This document shows positions 38,093 through 47,757 of a DNA stretch of 64,000 bases, piece after piece. The notes below the pieces were generated by a model. That model was not told the DNA's origin. It searched no databases and worked only from the letters and a program-made list of their open reading frames with translations. The position numbers and the translations under genes are program-made. The number at the start of each line of letters is the position of its first letter. Positions within the stretch are counted from its first letter, which is position 1. The DNA is from Prolixibacteraceae bacterium (lineage in GTDB: Bacteria > Bacteroidota > Bacteroidia > Bacteroidales > Prolixibacteraceae), in the NCBI GenBank assembly GCA_003506435.1, contig DOAQ01000019.1, positions 124,001 through 188,000 on the forward strand, written 5' to 3'.

Positions 38093-39721
38093 ATGAATAC
38101 GAGTAAAATTATTCAAATACTGAGCGTAATTACAGCGTTTATATCATTCACTGCTTCTGGACAAAAATTACCCAAACTTGAAGTGAGTAATAACCATCGT
38201 TATCTGGTTCAGTATGATGGTACCAAAGAAGGAAAGCCATTTTTCTATGTAGGCGAAACTGGTTGGGAACTGTTTACCCGGCTGACGAATACTGAAGTTG
38301 AAAAATATCTTCAGGTTAGGAAGGCACAGGGATTTAACGTGATCATGGTATATTCCGATAACGTAACAGGAGACCAGGATGCAAAAATTTATGGCCTTGT
38401 TTACCCGAATCAGGAAGGCTTCATGCCTTTTAATAATGGGCGACTATTTATTCCTGAAGAAGTTATAGAAGGATACTGGAAACACATAGACTGGGTTATT
38501 CAGAAGGCTGAAGAATATGGATTTTACATCGCTTTTTTGCCCTATTGGGGAAACCGGTTTGTACAGAAAGAAAGAGCGCCTGTCATCGCCACAAATGATA
38601 TGGCTTATAACTGGGGCTATTATTTGGGAGAACGGTATAAAAACAAAACAAACATTATTTGGACACTTGGAGGAGACTTCGAACCCAAGGATTATAATAA
38701 AAGCAGGAATCCAAACGAATGGATGTATAAGCCAGTAGATTCAGTGACAAAAGACCCTAAAACTTTCGATCAGGGTGAATATATGATCACCATTGCAACA
38801 GCCGAGGGGATTGCCGACGGGATTAACGGAGCAGAAAAGAAATTTGACGAAGGAAAAGCTGATTACAGCACCTCCCTGATGACCTATCATATTTGTTCCG
38901 GGGTTTCTTCTTCCAAATATTTTCACGACGAAGATTTTCTCGATTTCAACGGAATGCAATCCGGCCAATATAAATGGGGATTTGCAGGTAATTATCAAAT
39001 GGTGCAAAAAGATTATATGAAACAACCGGTAAAACCGACAATCGATTTAGAGCCGTGGTACGAAAATTCAGTCTGGTACGAAAATATTATCGCAAAACAA
39101 GACGGGCCAAGATGCACTGCGTTTGAGGTCAGGAGAAACGCGTACCGTTCGGTACTTGCCGGGGCAATGGGCTTTACCTATGGCAACAACAACGTCTGGA
39201 TGTTTCATAGAAAGAATGAAAATCACAAAGAAAAATACCAGCCAACCAGTGATTGGGAAGGCAATGAAGGGATTTACGATGAAGCTGCTCTGCAAATAAT
39301 CTATTTTAAAAATTTGTTTACATCCAGACCTTTTTATCAATGTATTCCTTCTCAGGACTTAATTAATAACGCATTAGCCGGAGAAATTGAAGAAACACAT
39401 ATTCAGGCCGCGATAAACAATTATAAAAGCTATGCCATTATATACATTCCGACCGGACAGGTTTTCAATGTTGATTTAACACAAATATCCGGAAATATTA
39501 CCTGCTGGTGGTATAACCCTGTAAATGGGACTATTTGTGACCAAGCAGGAAAAGAGATGAAAGCAAAAAAACCTTTTCAAACTATTTCCCAACAAAAGAA
39601 AACCAGAAATTATCAATTTAACTCTCCCTCAAACCGGGATTGGATATTGATTTTGGATGATGCATCAAAGAAATTACCTGTTCCGGGATTGGTTGTCCCT
39701 GAAATAACAAGAAAAGGATGA
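38093..39721 (+). CDS. GH140/DUF4038-type glycoside hydrolase, copy 1
   Basis: 542 residues; signal peptide to about TASGQ. Residues ~28-420 form the DUF4038 (apiosidase-like) TIM barrel: KPFFYVGETGWELFTRLT, NIIWTLGGDFEP (Asp195) and PTIDLEPWYE (Glu320), the likely catalytic acids. The C-terminal ~90 residues match the 'putative collagen-binding' beta domain that accompanies DUF4038 (WWYNPVNGTICDQAGKEM). Characterised GH140 members remove apiose from rhamnogalacturonan II, but DUF4038 is broader, so the sugar is uncertain. Paralogue at 46162. Confidence 0.85.
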   Translation: MNTSKIIQILSVITAFISFTASGQKLPKLEVSNNHRYLVQYDGTKEGKPFFYVGETGWELFTRLTNTEVEKYLQVRKAQGFNVIMVYSDNVTGDQDAKIYGLVYPNQEGFMPFNNGRLFIPEEVIEGYWKHIDWVIQKAEEYGFYIAFLPYWGNRFVQKERAPVIATNDMAYNWGYYLGERYKNKTNIIWTLGGDFEPKDYNKSRNPNEWMYKPVDSVTKDPKTFDQGEYMITIATAEGIADGINGAEKKFDEGKADYSTSLMTYHICSGVSSSKYFHDEDFLDFNGMQSGQYKWGFAGNYQMVQKDYMKQPVKPTIDLEPWYENSVWYENIIAKQDGPRCTAFEVRRNAYRSVLAGAMGFTYGNNNVWMFHRKNENHKEKYQPTSDWEGNEGIYDEAALQIIYFKNLFTSRPFYQCIPSQDLINNALAGEIEETHIQAAINNYKSYAIIYIPTGQVFNVDLTQISGNITCWWYNPVNGTICDQAGKEMKAKKPFQTISQQKKTRNYQFNSPSNRDWILILDDASKKLPVPGLVVPEITRKG

Positions 39722-39780
39722 AAATTAATTGTTGATATAATACCATTGAATAAAACCGATCAAGCAAAAAACTCATAAAA

Positions 39781-41127
39781 ATGAAAAATCGGATGTATTT
39801 GAAAATATTCATGGCCCTGATTATTCTGTCAACCTCATTAAACGTTGGTGCACAGAATAAAATAGAATTAAAAACATACCGTTTTGCGGGCCTGAAAAAA
39901 GACGACAGTATGTGGAGTGGTATATATACCGCGAAATCAGGTAAAATATATATTGGTCTCTGCACCCATGCCGATGCGGCAAACTTTTATGAATTTGACC
40001 CCTTAACGGAAAAAATGGAGCATATAGCCGATTTGACCATTTTCAAAGGCGAACGTGGAAGCGGCATCAGAACCAGTGGAAAAATCCATGTTACTTTTGT
40101 CGAAGACAAGTCCGGTAACATTTATTTCGGCGATTTTTGTGAAGATAACGGCCCCGAGTGCATTGACCCGTCGAGTTACCGGGGAGCCCATTGGTTTAAA
40201 TTTGATCCGAAATCAAGAATCCTGACCAATATCGGGCTAATAAGTCAAAATTCAGGATTACTGGGTATGGCCATTGATCCCGAAAGAGGACGTTTATACG
40301 GTTTGGCCGAAGACGGGCACTTATACATGTATGACCTCAATAAAGGCATTACCACCGACAAGGGACGTGTGGACGATTGGGATATATGCAGGACCATTGT
40401 AGCTGACGGTAAAGGAAATATCTATGGCGCTTTCCCGGTAAATCGTATTTGGAAATACAATCCGGAAACCGACCGTACTTACGATTTGAAAAATGTTTTG
40501 GTTCCGAATGACCCGAATGTATCGCCCCGCACCATGTCAAACCCTCAAATTGATAGAAAAACACTTTGGCGCATCCTGAGATGGAAACCTGATGAAAAGG
40601 TATTTTACGGGATAACAAATGCTGATAGCCGTTTATTCAAATTTGATCCGTATGAAGGGAACGAGGGTTCAATGGCTCCATTGGCATTGATGTGTGCAGA
40701 CCGCTATTTGAATGGTGACAAGAAAAAAATTCCAATTGCAACGCTGGCGTTTGCCATAGCCGACAATAACAAGATATACTTTGCACCTGTAACTACCGTG
40801 GCTTTTGACTATTCGGCAGAATCATGGGACGTAAGGGACGAGAGACAATTTACATCCAGGTTGAATAACAAAAAACAGCCGCCATTATCTGTCCTGGTCG
40901 AGTACGATATTAATTCCGGTAACCGGAAAGAGCTTGGGTCACTAATAACCGGAGATGGCCGGGAAGTTTTCGGGCTTGGGGGAGCGTGTTACAGCCATCT
41001 GGACAACAAACTTTATTTTGCCGGTGCAGTCAGGGAAGATGATCCAAAATACATTGCCGGTCAGATTGATGAAACATGGAATTATTGCATGATGCTGATG
41101 AGCTATGATCTTAGTTCCGGCAAATAA
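39781..41127 (+). CDS. Secreted beta-propeller protein of unknown function, copy 1
   Basis: 448 residues, signal peptide to about NVGAQ. Repeating four-strand blades can be followed through the chain, with recurrent 'G.IY' strands (SGKIYIGLC, SGNIYFGDF, RGRLYGLAEDG, KGNIYGAFPV). It has no named signature I recognise. Beta-propeller polysaccharide lyases exist (PL11, PL22, PL24/25 and others), so a lyase is possible; a binding or sensor role is equally open. The gene 38 bases downstream encodes a related propeller. Confidence 0.7.
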   Translation: MKNRMYLKIFMALIILSTSLNVGAQNKIELKTYRFAGLKKDDSMWSGIYTAKSGKIYIGLCTHADAANFYEFDPLTEKMEHIADLTIFKGERGSGIRTSGKIHVTFVEDKSGNIYFGDFCEDNGPECIDPSSYRGAHWFKFDPKSRILTNIGLISQNSGLLGMAIDPERGRLYGLAEDGHLYMYDLNKGITTDKGRVDDWDICRTIVADGKGNIYGAFPVNRIWKYNPETDRTYDLKNVLVPNDPNVSPRTMSNPQIDRKTLWRILRWKPDEKVFYGITNADSRLFKFDPYEGNEGSMAPLALMCADRYLNGDKKKIPIATLAFAIADNNKIYFAPVTTVAFDYSAESWDVRDERQFTSRLNNKKQPPLSVLVEYDINSGNRKELGSLITGDGREVFGLGGACYSHLDNKLYFAGAVREDDPKYIAGQIDETWNYCMMLMSYDLSSGK

Positions 41128-41165
41128 TTCTCTTTTGTATAAACAACACAAATAACGGGTACACC

Positions 41166-42470
41166 ATGAAAAAAGTGATTATATTCTATATTCTTACCAT
41201 AAACAGTATTTGTTCATTTGGACAAAAATGGGTAAGTACAAATTACGATGCACACCATCTCGACTATCGTGATCTGGGATATCCGGGAGTCAATGAAATT
41301 GAAGCCGATAATAGCCGGATTTCTGCTCTTATCACAGGTGAAAATGGGTACATATATGGTGCAACCAGCGGAAAACAATCCCATTTATTTCTTTACGACC
41401 GATATATAAACAAAGTCAGGCTTCTTGGAAAAATATCTGATGCAAAAGGAGTTTATCATACATTGGCTCAGGACGACAACCAAAGTATTTATATAGGAAC
41501 AGGTCTAAATCTTTTGGATGAAATACCACTAACAAAGGATTTTCCCGGAGGACATCGCCAGATTGAACAGCAGCTCTGGAAGGATATTAAATCGTATCAT
41601 GCCAACTTTGAAGGCGGTCATATTTATAAATACAACCCGGCCAAACATGATGAAACGGTGTACTTGCAGGAAGATGATGCTGCCCTGGAAGACATTGGTA
41701 TTGTAATCCCGGAGAACTCAGTTTATGCAATGACAATTGATCAGCAACGGCACAAAATATATGGTATTACCTATCCCGATGCTCATTTTTTTAGCGTTGA
41801 TCTCGCAACAAAAAAAATCAGTAATCATGGTGAACTTCTTGATACCATAGTTTACGCTGGTCCGGAACATACCTGGCGGAGTATTCCCCGTTCATTGGTT
41901 TGTCTTAGCAACGGTCACGTGGTGATTTCTGGCAATGATGGATTAATTGAAGTCTTCAATCCTCAAGACGGCAAATTCACGAAGACAAAACTTCGTATTC
42001 CGGGTGAATATTGGGAATCATGGAATTATACCGGGTACCCGGTTATCGAACAATTTGTCTATGTTAGTGATAGCCTGATTTATGGTTCCACAAACGATGG
42101 TTTCCTGTTCAGGTTGAATATGATTGATCTGGAGATGATTGATCTGGGGAAAGCGCGATTAAGCCGCAGGGTCAGGGGAATGGTTTTAGGGAATGACGAC
42201 CAGATATATATGATATGTGGCGAATTGGGTGAACCATGTAAATTGTTTTCCTATAATACGAAAGCCAATCAGGGATATGTGAACCGGGGATATATTTCCG
42301 TTGACCGAAGTCCCTATTATCAGAAAAGAGCTTATCAATTTGATGCCATGACCGTTGGAATTGATGGGGCTATTTTTATAGGAGAAAGCGACCGTCGTGG
42401 AAAATTGTTCATTTATACTCCTGGGGCTTCAACCTATGACGGAGGCCTCAATCCTAAAAATCCGCGTTAA
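41166..42470 (+). CDS. Secreted beta-propeller protein of unknown function, copy 2
   Basis: 434 residues with a short signal peptide (to about CSFGQ). Blade-like repeats with GYIYGATSG, QSIYIGTG, HKIYGITYPD and DQIYMICGELGEP. It is related in layout to the preceding protein but clearly diverged; it begins with a His-rich segment (NYDAHHLDYRD). No catalytic assignment. Its place between a GH140-type and a GH2 gene implies a part in the same degradation pathway. Confidence 0.68.
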   Translation: MKKVIIFYILTINSICSFGQKWVSTNYDAHHLDYRDLGYPGVNEIEADNSRISALITGENGYIYGATSGKQSHLFLYDRYINKVRLLGKISDAKGVYHTLAQDDNQSIYIGTGLNLLDEIPLTKDFPGGHRQIEQQLWKDIKSYHANFEGGHIYKYNPAKHDETVYLQEDDAALEDIGIVIPENSVYAMTIDQQRHKIYGITYPDAHFFSVDLATKKISNHGELLDTIVYAGPEHTWRSIPRSLVCLSNGHVVISGNDGLIEVFNPQDGKFTKTKLRIPGEYWESWNYTGYPVIEQFVYVSDSLIYGSTNDGFLFRLNMIDLEMIDLGKARLSRRVRGMVLGNDDQIYMICGELGEPCKLFSYNTKANQGYVNRGYISVDRSPYYQKRAYQFDAMTVGIDGAIFIGESDRRGKLFIYTPGASTYDGGLNPKNPR

Positions 42471-42522
42471 GAAACGGGAATAATAGCATACAAACTTTTA
42501 CCTGAAACTTAAATTAACAAAA

Positions 42523-45312
42523 ATGAAAATCAGTATTTTAAATATCCTTCTTTCATGTTTGATTGCCATGTGCTTTTCTGTACAGGCATTTGCCCAACAG
42601 ACAGAAAAACAATACCTGAGCGGTTATGGCAAAGACAATACCGTTAATTGGGAATTTTTCTGTACCGCAGGCAGAAATTCCGGGAAATGGACCACCATTC
42701 CTGTTCCGTCAAACTGGGAATGCGAAGGTTTTGGCGCCTTTAATTACGGGCACGATAAAGACGAAAACAGAGGAATAGAAAAGGGATTATACCGCTATCG
42801 TTTTGCCGTTCCTGAAAGTTGGAAATCAAAAACCGTAAATATTGTTTTTGAAGGATCAATGACAGATACTGAAGTAAAGGTTAACGGAAAACTTGCCGGT
42901 GCTGTTCATCAGGGTTCCTATTACCAGTTTGGATACGACATTACCAAACTCCTGAAATTTAAAGGTGAAAACCTGCTGGAAGTGACCGTGTCCAAACATT
43001 CTGCCAATGCATCTGTCAACGATGCTGAGCGTCGGGGTGATTACTGGATTTTCGGTGGAATATTCAGGCCGGTTTATCTTGAAGCAAAGCCGAATGAACA
43101 CATTACCCGAATCGCGTTAAATGCCAAAGCCGACGGTCAGCTAGACGTGAATATTTACCTACAAAACATTGTAAAAGCAAAACAACTCGAAGCCCGGGTT
43201 ACAACGCTAAATGGACAACCGGTTGGAAAGTCGTTTTCTCTTCAGCTTGAAAAGGAAACTCAATACGCCCAATTGGGTGAAAAACTGCGCGACATTAAAA
43301 CATGGACACCCGAAAGCCCCAATCTTTACCTGCTGGAACTTCGCTTGACCGAAAATAATCAAATAGTTCATCAGGTTAGCGAACGTTTTGGGTTCCGGAC
43401 AGTGGAGATAAAAGATCGGGATGGAATTTATGTCAACGGGGTAAAGGTAAAATTCAAAGGGACGAGCCGGTTTTCGTTTTGGCCTACTTCGGGAAGGACC
43501 ACCAACAAGCAGATGAGTATTGATGATGTGAACCTGATCAAAGAGATGAACATGAATGCAGTGCGCAGTGTCAATTATCCGCAGGATGTCCATTTTATGG
43601 ATGTATGCGATTCTTTGGGACTTTTTGTATTGGATGAACTCTCGGGCTGGCAAAAGAAATATGATACTGAGGTAGGTTCAAAGCTTGCCAGGGAAATGAT
43701 CTTCCGTGATATCAACCATCCGAGTATTGTTATTTGGAACAATGCGAACGAAGGCGGTTGGAACACCGAGCTGGACCATTGGTTCGACGAGCTTGATCCT
43801 CAAAAACGTCCCGTGATTCATCCATACAATGTTTTCAGGAAAACGGATACGGATCATTATCAGGCCTACGATGCCGGAACAAGCGTCCATCAGCATGGGA
43901 ACAAAGTTGTATTTCCAACCGAATTCCTTCATGGTTTATACGATGGAGGACATGGCGCCGGATTAGAGGACTACTGGAACCAAATGTGGTACAACCCGAT
44001 TTCTGCCGGTGGCTTTTTATGGGATTTAGCCGATCAGGCCATTGTTCGCAACGATCAGGGCGGAAAATTGGATACTGACGGAAACCATGCTGCTGATGGA
44101 ATAGTCGGACCATATCATGAGAAGGAAGGCAGTTTTTATACAATTAAGGAGCTCTGGTCGCCGGTATTTTTTGAAAAACGTTTCATCACCCCTGAATTTG
44201 ACGGACAGTTTACCGTCGAAAACAGGTACCATTATACCAACCTGAAAGACTGCCGCTTCACCTGCCAGTTGGTCAGCCTTCCTTTGCCGGGCCAAACGGA
44301 CAGGAAGATCGATTATGAATCAGAAATTGTTTCGCCTGATATTCAGCCCACTTACAAAGGAATACTTCGGCTTAATCTGCCCAAGGATTTTACCAAAAGC
44401 GATGTGCTGTATATCACGGCAACTGATCCTTCCGGACGGGAAATTTATACCTGGAGCTGGCCGATCAGCCTGCCCGAAAAAATAGCGCAAAAAATTGTTC
44501 CCCAACCTGAAAAAGGACAGATTGAAGTGAACGAGACAGCCGACTTTTTGAGCCTGTCTGCAAACAATGTCAAAATCAAGTGGAGCAAAACAACAGGACT
44601 GTTGAGCGGGGTCCAGAATAAAAAGGGGGAAATCAGTTTTACCAATGGCCCGGTACTGATCGAAGGTGAAACCACGTTCAAAAACCTTAATCATTTTGAA
44701 GAAAACGGAAACCACATCGTTGAAGCGGTATATGAAGGGATAATGAAAATGGTGCGTTGGACAATCTACCCCAACGGATGGCTCAAATTGGAAGCGAAAT
44801 ACGACCCGCCGTCCCAGACTACTTTTATGGGCATCAGCTTTGATTATCCGGAGGATCAGGTAAAAGGAATGCGATGGATGGGTTACGGGCCTTACCGGGT
44901 ATGGAAAAACCGGATGAAAGGGAACCGCCTGGATGTATGGGAGAAAGCCTACAACAACACGGTGACAGGAGAAAGCGGATATATTTATCCTGAATTTAAA
45001 GGATATCACAAAGGTTTTTACTGGGTCACCATTCAATCGAAAGAACAGGATTTTGATATTATTTCGACCAAAGAAGACATTTTCCTGCGCATGTTCACAC
45101 CTGCGTCCCCTAAGGGGTTGCCGAATGCAGAACGAATAGCTCCCCGTTTCCCGGTGGGCGATATTTCTTTTATGCATGGAATTAATCCTATCGGGACAAA
45201 AATCTGGAACGCTGAAAACCTGGGGCCAATGAGCCAGAAGAATATCTATTCAAACCGGAGAAAATATTACTCAAAGGATATTGAGCTATATTTTAACTTC
45301 ATTGGCAAATAA
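42523..45312 (+). CDS. GH2-family protein, copy 1, with altered substrate-pocket motifs
   Basis: 929 residues, signal peptide to about AFAQ. GH2 order: sugar-binding domain (~25-190), Ig-like domain (~195-300), TIM barrel (~300-580), C-terminal beta domain related to beta-galactosidase small chain (~660-925). The acid/base Glu410 (ANEGGW) and nucleophile Glu467 (PTEFLHG) are present. However, the family motifs GxNRH, SHYP and GNE read GTSRFS (315-317 S-R-F), VNYP (350-353) and ANE. The paralogue at 55611 keeps all three. Either altered specificity or reduced activity is expected. Confidence 0.9.
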   Translation: MKISILNILLSCLIAMCFSVQAFAQQTEKQYLSGYGKDNTVNWEFFCTAGRNSGKWTTIPVPSNWECEGFGAFNYGHDKDENRGIEKGLYRYRFAVPESWKSKTVNIVFEGSMTDTEVKVNGKLAGAVHQGSYYQFGYDITKLLKFKGENLLEVTVSKHSANASVNDAERRGDYWIFGGIFRPVYLEAKPNEHITRIALNAKADGQLDVNIYLQNIVKAKQLEARVTTLNGQPVGKSFSLQLEKETQYAQLGEKLRDIKTWTPESPNLYLLELRLTENNQIVHQVSERFGFRTVEIKDRDGIYVNGVKVKFKGTSRFSFWPTSGRTTNKQMSIDDVNLIKEMNMNAVRSVNYPQDVHFMDVCDSLGLFVLDELSGWQKKYDTEVGSKLAREMIFRDINHPSIVIWNNANEGGWNTELDHWFDELDPQKRPVIHPYNVFRKTDTDHYQAYDAGTSVHQHGNKVVFPTEFLHGLYDGGHGAGLEDYWNQMWYNPISAGGFLWDLADQAIVRNDQGGKLDTDGNHAADGIVGPYHEKEGSFYTIKELWSPVFFEKRFITPEFDGQFTVENRYHYTNLKDCRFTCQLVSLPLPGQTDRKIDYESEIVSPDIQPTYKGILRLNLPKDFTKSDVLYITATDPSGREIYTWSWPISLPEKIAQKIVPQPEKGQIEVNETADFLSLSANNVKIKWSKTTGLLSGVQNKKGEISFTNGPVLIEGETTFKNLNHFEENGNHIVEAVYEGIMKMVRWTIYPNGWLKLEAKYDPPSQTTFMGISFDYPEDQVKGMRWMGYGPYRVWKNRMKGNRLDVWEKAYNNTVTGESGYIYPEFKGYHKGFYWVTIQSKEQDFDIISTKEDIFLRMFTPASPKGLPNAERIAPRFPVGDISFMHGINPIGTKIWNAENLGPMSQKNIYSNRRKYYSKDIELYFNFIGK

Positions 45313-45361
45313 TCGTAAATAGCAGAAAATCAAATGTATTATTTATACATAATTCGGAGCA

Positions 45362-46165
45362 ATGATTAAATCTATTTTAAATACGATCTTATTAATTTTC
45401 ATGCTTAAGGTAGCATTTGCCGTAAACCCTGAAAAAAATGATTGTATAAATTCGTATTGGCCTAATGGGGCGCAGGCTGCCGTTTGTCTGACTTACGATG
45501 ACGGGAGCGATTGCCATCTTGATGCTGTTGCCCCTGTCTTGGAAAAATATGGATTTAACGGGACATTTTATCCCCACGCAACCAATTCAATATACGACAG
45601 GATGGACGAGTGGAGGGAAATGCAAAAACGAGGCGGACATGAACTCGGAAACCATACTTTATTCCACCCCTGTAAAGGGTCCAAGCACAAATTTGCGTCA
45701 GAATTTGATTTAGAGAAGTATAGTTTCTTACGCATCAGAAAAGAACTCCAATCTGCAAATACTTTATTAAAGGCAATTGATGGAAAAACAGAGCGAACGC
45801 TGGCATACCCCTGTTGTGAATATGAGGTGGCAGAAGGAAATTTTTCCGATACCATCAGGGATATGTTCACTGCGGCACGGGCCATCGGGCCAATCCCTGA
45901 AGATATGGATGGATTTAATGTATTTATGACCCCAAGCATAGCTGCCGAAGATATGAGCGGTAAAGATTTGATAGCATACGTGAAAGAGGCACAATCAAAA
46001 GGAACTGTGGCTATTTTCATGTTTCACCATGTTGGGAATTGCGGGCCACATAAAATACCTGAGACAGCGCATCAGGAATTATTGGAATACCTGGCGGCTA
46101 ACCGGGAACTGATATGGACCGATACTTTCCAAAATGTAATGAAACATATAAAAGATAAAAAATGA
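45362..46165 (+). CDS. Polysaccharide deacetylase (NodB/CE4-type)
   Basis: 267 residues, signal peptide to about AFA. NodB homology: VCLTYDDGS with Asp46/Asp47 and the metal motif HTLFH (His98, His102), fitting H-[ST]-x-x-H. The final strand MFHHVGNCG carries the catalytic-His region. It should deacetylate the glycan or its fragments. Its stop overlaps the next start by 4 bases (ATGA), so it is translationally coupled to the GH140-type gene. Confidence 0.88.
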   Translation: MIKSILNTILLIFMLKVAFAVNPEKNDCINSYWPNGAQAAVCLTYDDGSDCHLDAVAPVLEKYGFNGTFYPHATNSIYDRMDEWREMQKRGGHELGNHTLFHPCKGSKHKFASEFDLEKYSFLRIRKELQSANTLLKAIDGKTERTLAYPCCEYEVAEGNFSDTIRDMFTAARAIGPIPEDMDGFNVFMTPSIAAEDMSGKDLIAYVKEAQSKGTVAIFMFHHVGNCGPHKIPETAHQELLEYLAANRELIWTDTFQNVMKHIKDKK

Positions 46166-47721
46166 AAAAAAACATTGTACATCAGGGCTTACTATTGCTA
46201 TGCCTGTTCTCCATAGCCGTCTCTTCATTGGCTCAACAATTGCCAAAGCTCAAGGTCAGTAATAACCATCGTTACCTGGTTCAGGATGATGGTACAAAAG
46301 AAAGAAAGCCATTTTTCTATTTAGGGGATACGGCTTGGGAGTTATTTACCCGGTTGACTAAATCCGAAGTTGAAAAATATTTTCAGGTCCGGAAAGAGCA
46401 GGGATTTAATGTAATCATGACCATTTCGCATAATGAGGTAAAAGAAAAAAATACTCAGAAGGAAGGCGCCAACTATCCCAATCGTGAAAGTTTTACACCA
46501 TTTTTAGATAAAGACCATCTCTTTATACCGGAAAGTATTGTGCCGGCTTATTGGGAACATGTTGACTGGGTATTCAAACAGGCCGAAAAGGATGGTATGT
46601 ACATAGCCCTCCTTCCATATTGGGGCAACCTGTACGCGCAAAAAGAACGTGCAAATCTCATTAACAATAATGAGATGGCATATAACTGGGGTTATTTTAT
46701 GGGCAACCGGTATAAGGATAATACGAATATTATCTGGGTAATCGGCGGTGATTATGAGCCTTGGGATTATAAAACAAAGAAATTTGATCCGGAAGAATAC
46801 ATGGTTTCCATTGCAAATGCCGAAGGGATTGCCGATGGGATAAATGGGGCGAAAAAACAGTTTGATGGAGGAAATGCTGATTACAGCACTTCACTGATGA
46901 CTTATCACATTAATGAGGGGCTCTCTTCTTCCAAATATTTCCATCAGCTCGATTTTCTGGATTTTAACGGAATTCAATCGGGGCATAATATGAAAGATAT
47001 AGCACGCAACTACCAAATCGTAGAGGAAGATTATAATAAAAGCCCCATTAAACCAACAATTGATTTGGAATCGTGGTATGAGTATATCAAGGTCAGAAAA
47101 AACGGGAAATGGGAAGACCCCCGATGCTCGGCTTTTGATGTCAGGAGAAATGCTTATCGGTCAATTCTGGCAGGTGCAATGGGATATACTTATGGAAACA
47201 ATAATGTCTGGTTGTTTTTCAGGAAGAATCAGAATTACGAAGACAAGTACAACCCAACCAATAATTGGGACAGTGATGAAGGTATCTACAGCGATGGAGC
47301 CCGGCAGATGATTTGGATGAAGAATCTGTTTGCATCCAGACCCTGTTCCAAGTGCATTCCTTCTGCTGATTTAATTCCAGATACCATTCCTGGTGACATC
47401 GAAACACATATTCAGTCGGCATTGGCAGAAGATAAAAGTTTTGCCCTCTTTTATATCCCTACAAAGCAGGTTTTTAATGTTGATCTCACACAAGTCACCG
47501 GAAAGGTAGCTTGTTGGTGGTATAATCCTGTAAATGGAATTATTTGTGACCAGGCCGGGAAAGAGATGAAAACAAAAAAGCCTTTTAAAACTATTTCTCG
47601 GCAAAAGAAAACCAGAGATTATCAATTTACCTCTCCCACCAATCAGGACTGGGTACTGATTTTAGATGATGTTGCAAAGAAAATGCCTGTCCCCGGAACG
47701 ATTGATTTACAGACTAAATAA
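46162..47721 (+). CDS. GH140/DUF4038-type glycoside hydrolase, copy 2
   Basis: 519 residues; signal peptide to about SLAQ. Close paralogue of 38093 (shared KLKVSNNHRYLVQ start and WWYNPVNGIICDQAGKEM near the end). Candidate catalytic acids are Asp197 in IIWVIGGDYEP and Glu303 in PTIDLESWYE. It lacks a short loop of copy 1 after the Asp (NPNEWMYKPVD region). C-terminal beta domain as in copy 1. Overlaps the deacetylase stop by 4 bases. Confidence 0.85.
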   Translation: MKKNIVHQGLLLLCLFSIAVSSLAQQLPKLKVSNNHRYLVQDDGTKERKPFFYLGDTAWELFTRLTKSEVEKYFQVRKEQGFNVIMTISHNEVKEKNTQKEGANYPNRESFTPFLDKDHLFIPESIVPAYWEHVDWVFKQAEKDGMYIALLPYWGNLYAQKERANLINNNEMAYNWGYFMGNRYKDNTNIIWVIGGDYEPWDYKTKKFDPEEYMVSIANAEGIADGINGAKKQFDGGNADYSTSLMTYHINEGLSSSKYFHQLDFLDFNGIQSGHNMKDIARNYQIVEEDYNKSPIKPTIDLESWYEYIKVRKNGKWEDPRCSAFDVRRNAYRSILAGAMGYTYGNNNVWLFFRKNQNYEDKYNPTNNWDSDEGIYSDGARQMIWMKNLFASRPCSKCIPSADLIPDTIPGDIETHIQSALAEDKSFALFYIPTKQVFNVDLTQVTGKVACWWYNPVNGIICDQAGKEMKTKKPFKTISRQKKTRDYQFTSPTNQDWVLILDDVAKKMPVPGTIDLQTK

Positions 47722-47757
47722 ATTAGTTTTTGACACCTAACTGTTAAAAATATACAG

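Noticed and set aside
44320..45177. 285-codon minus-strand open frame inside the first GH2 gene
   Set aside because: It mirrors the codon pattern of the GH2 gene on the + strand, has no recognisable domain, and a similar shadow occurs in the paralogue at 57735-58253.
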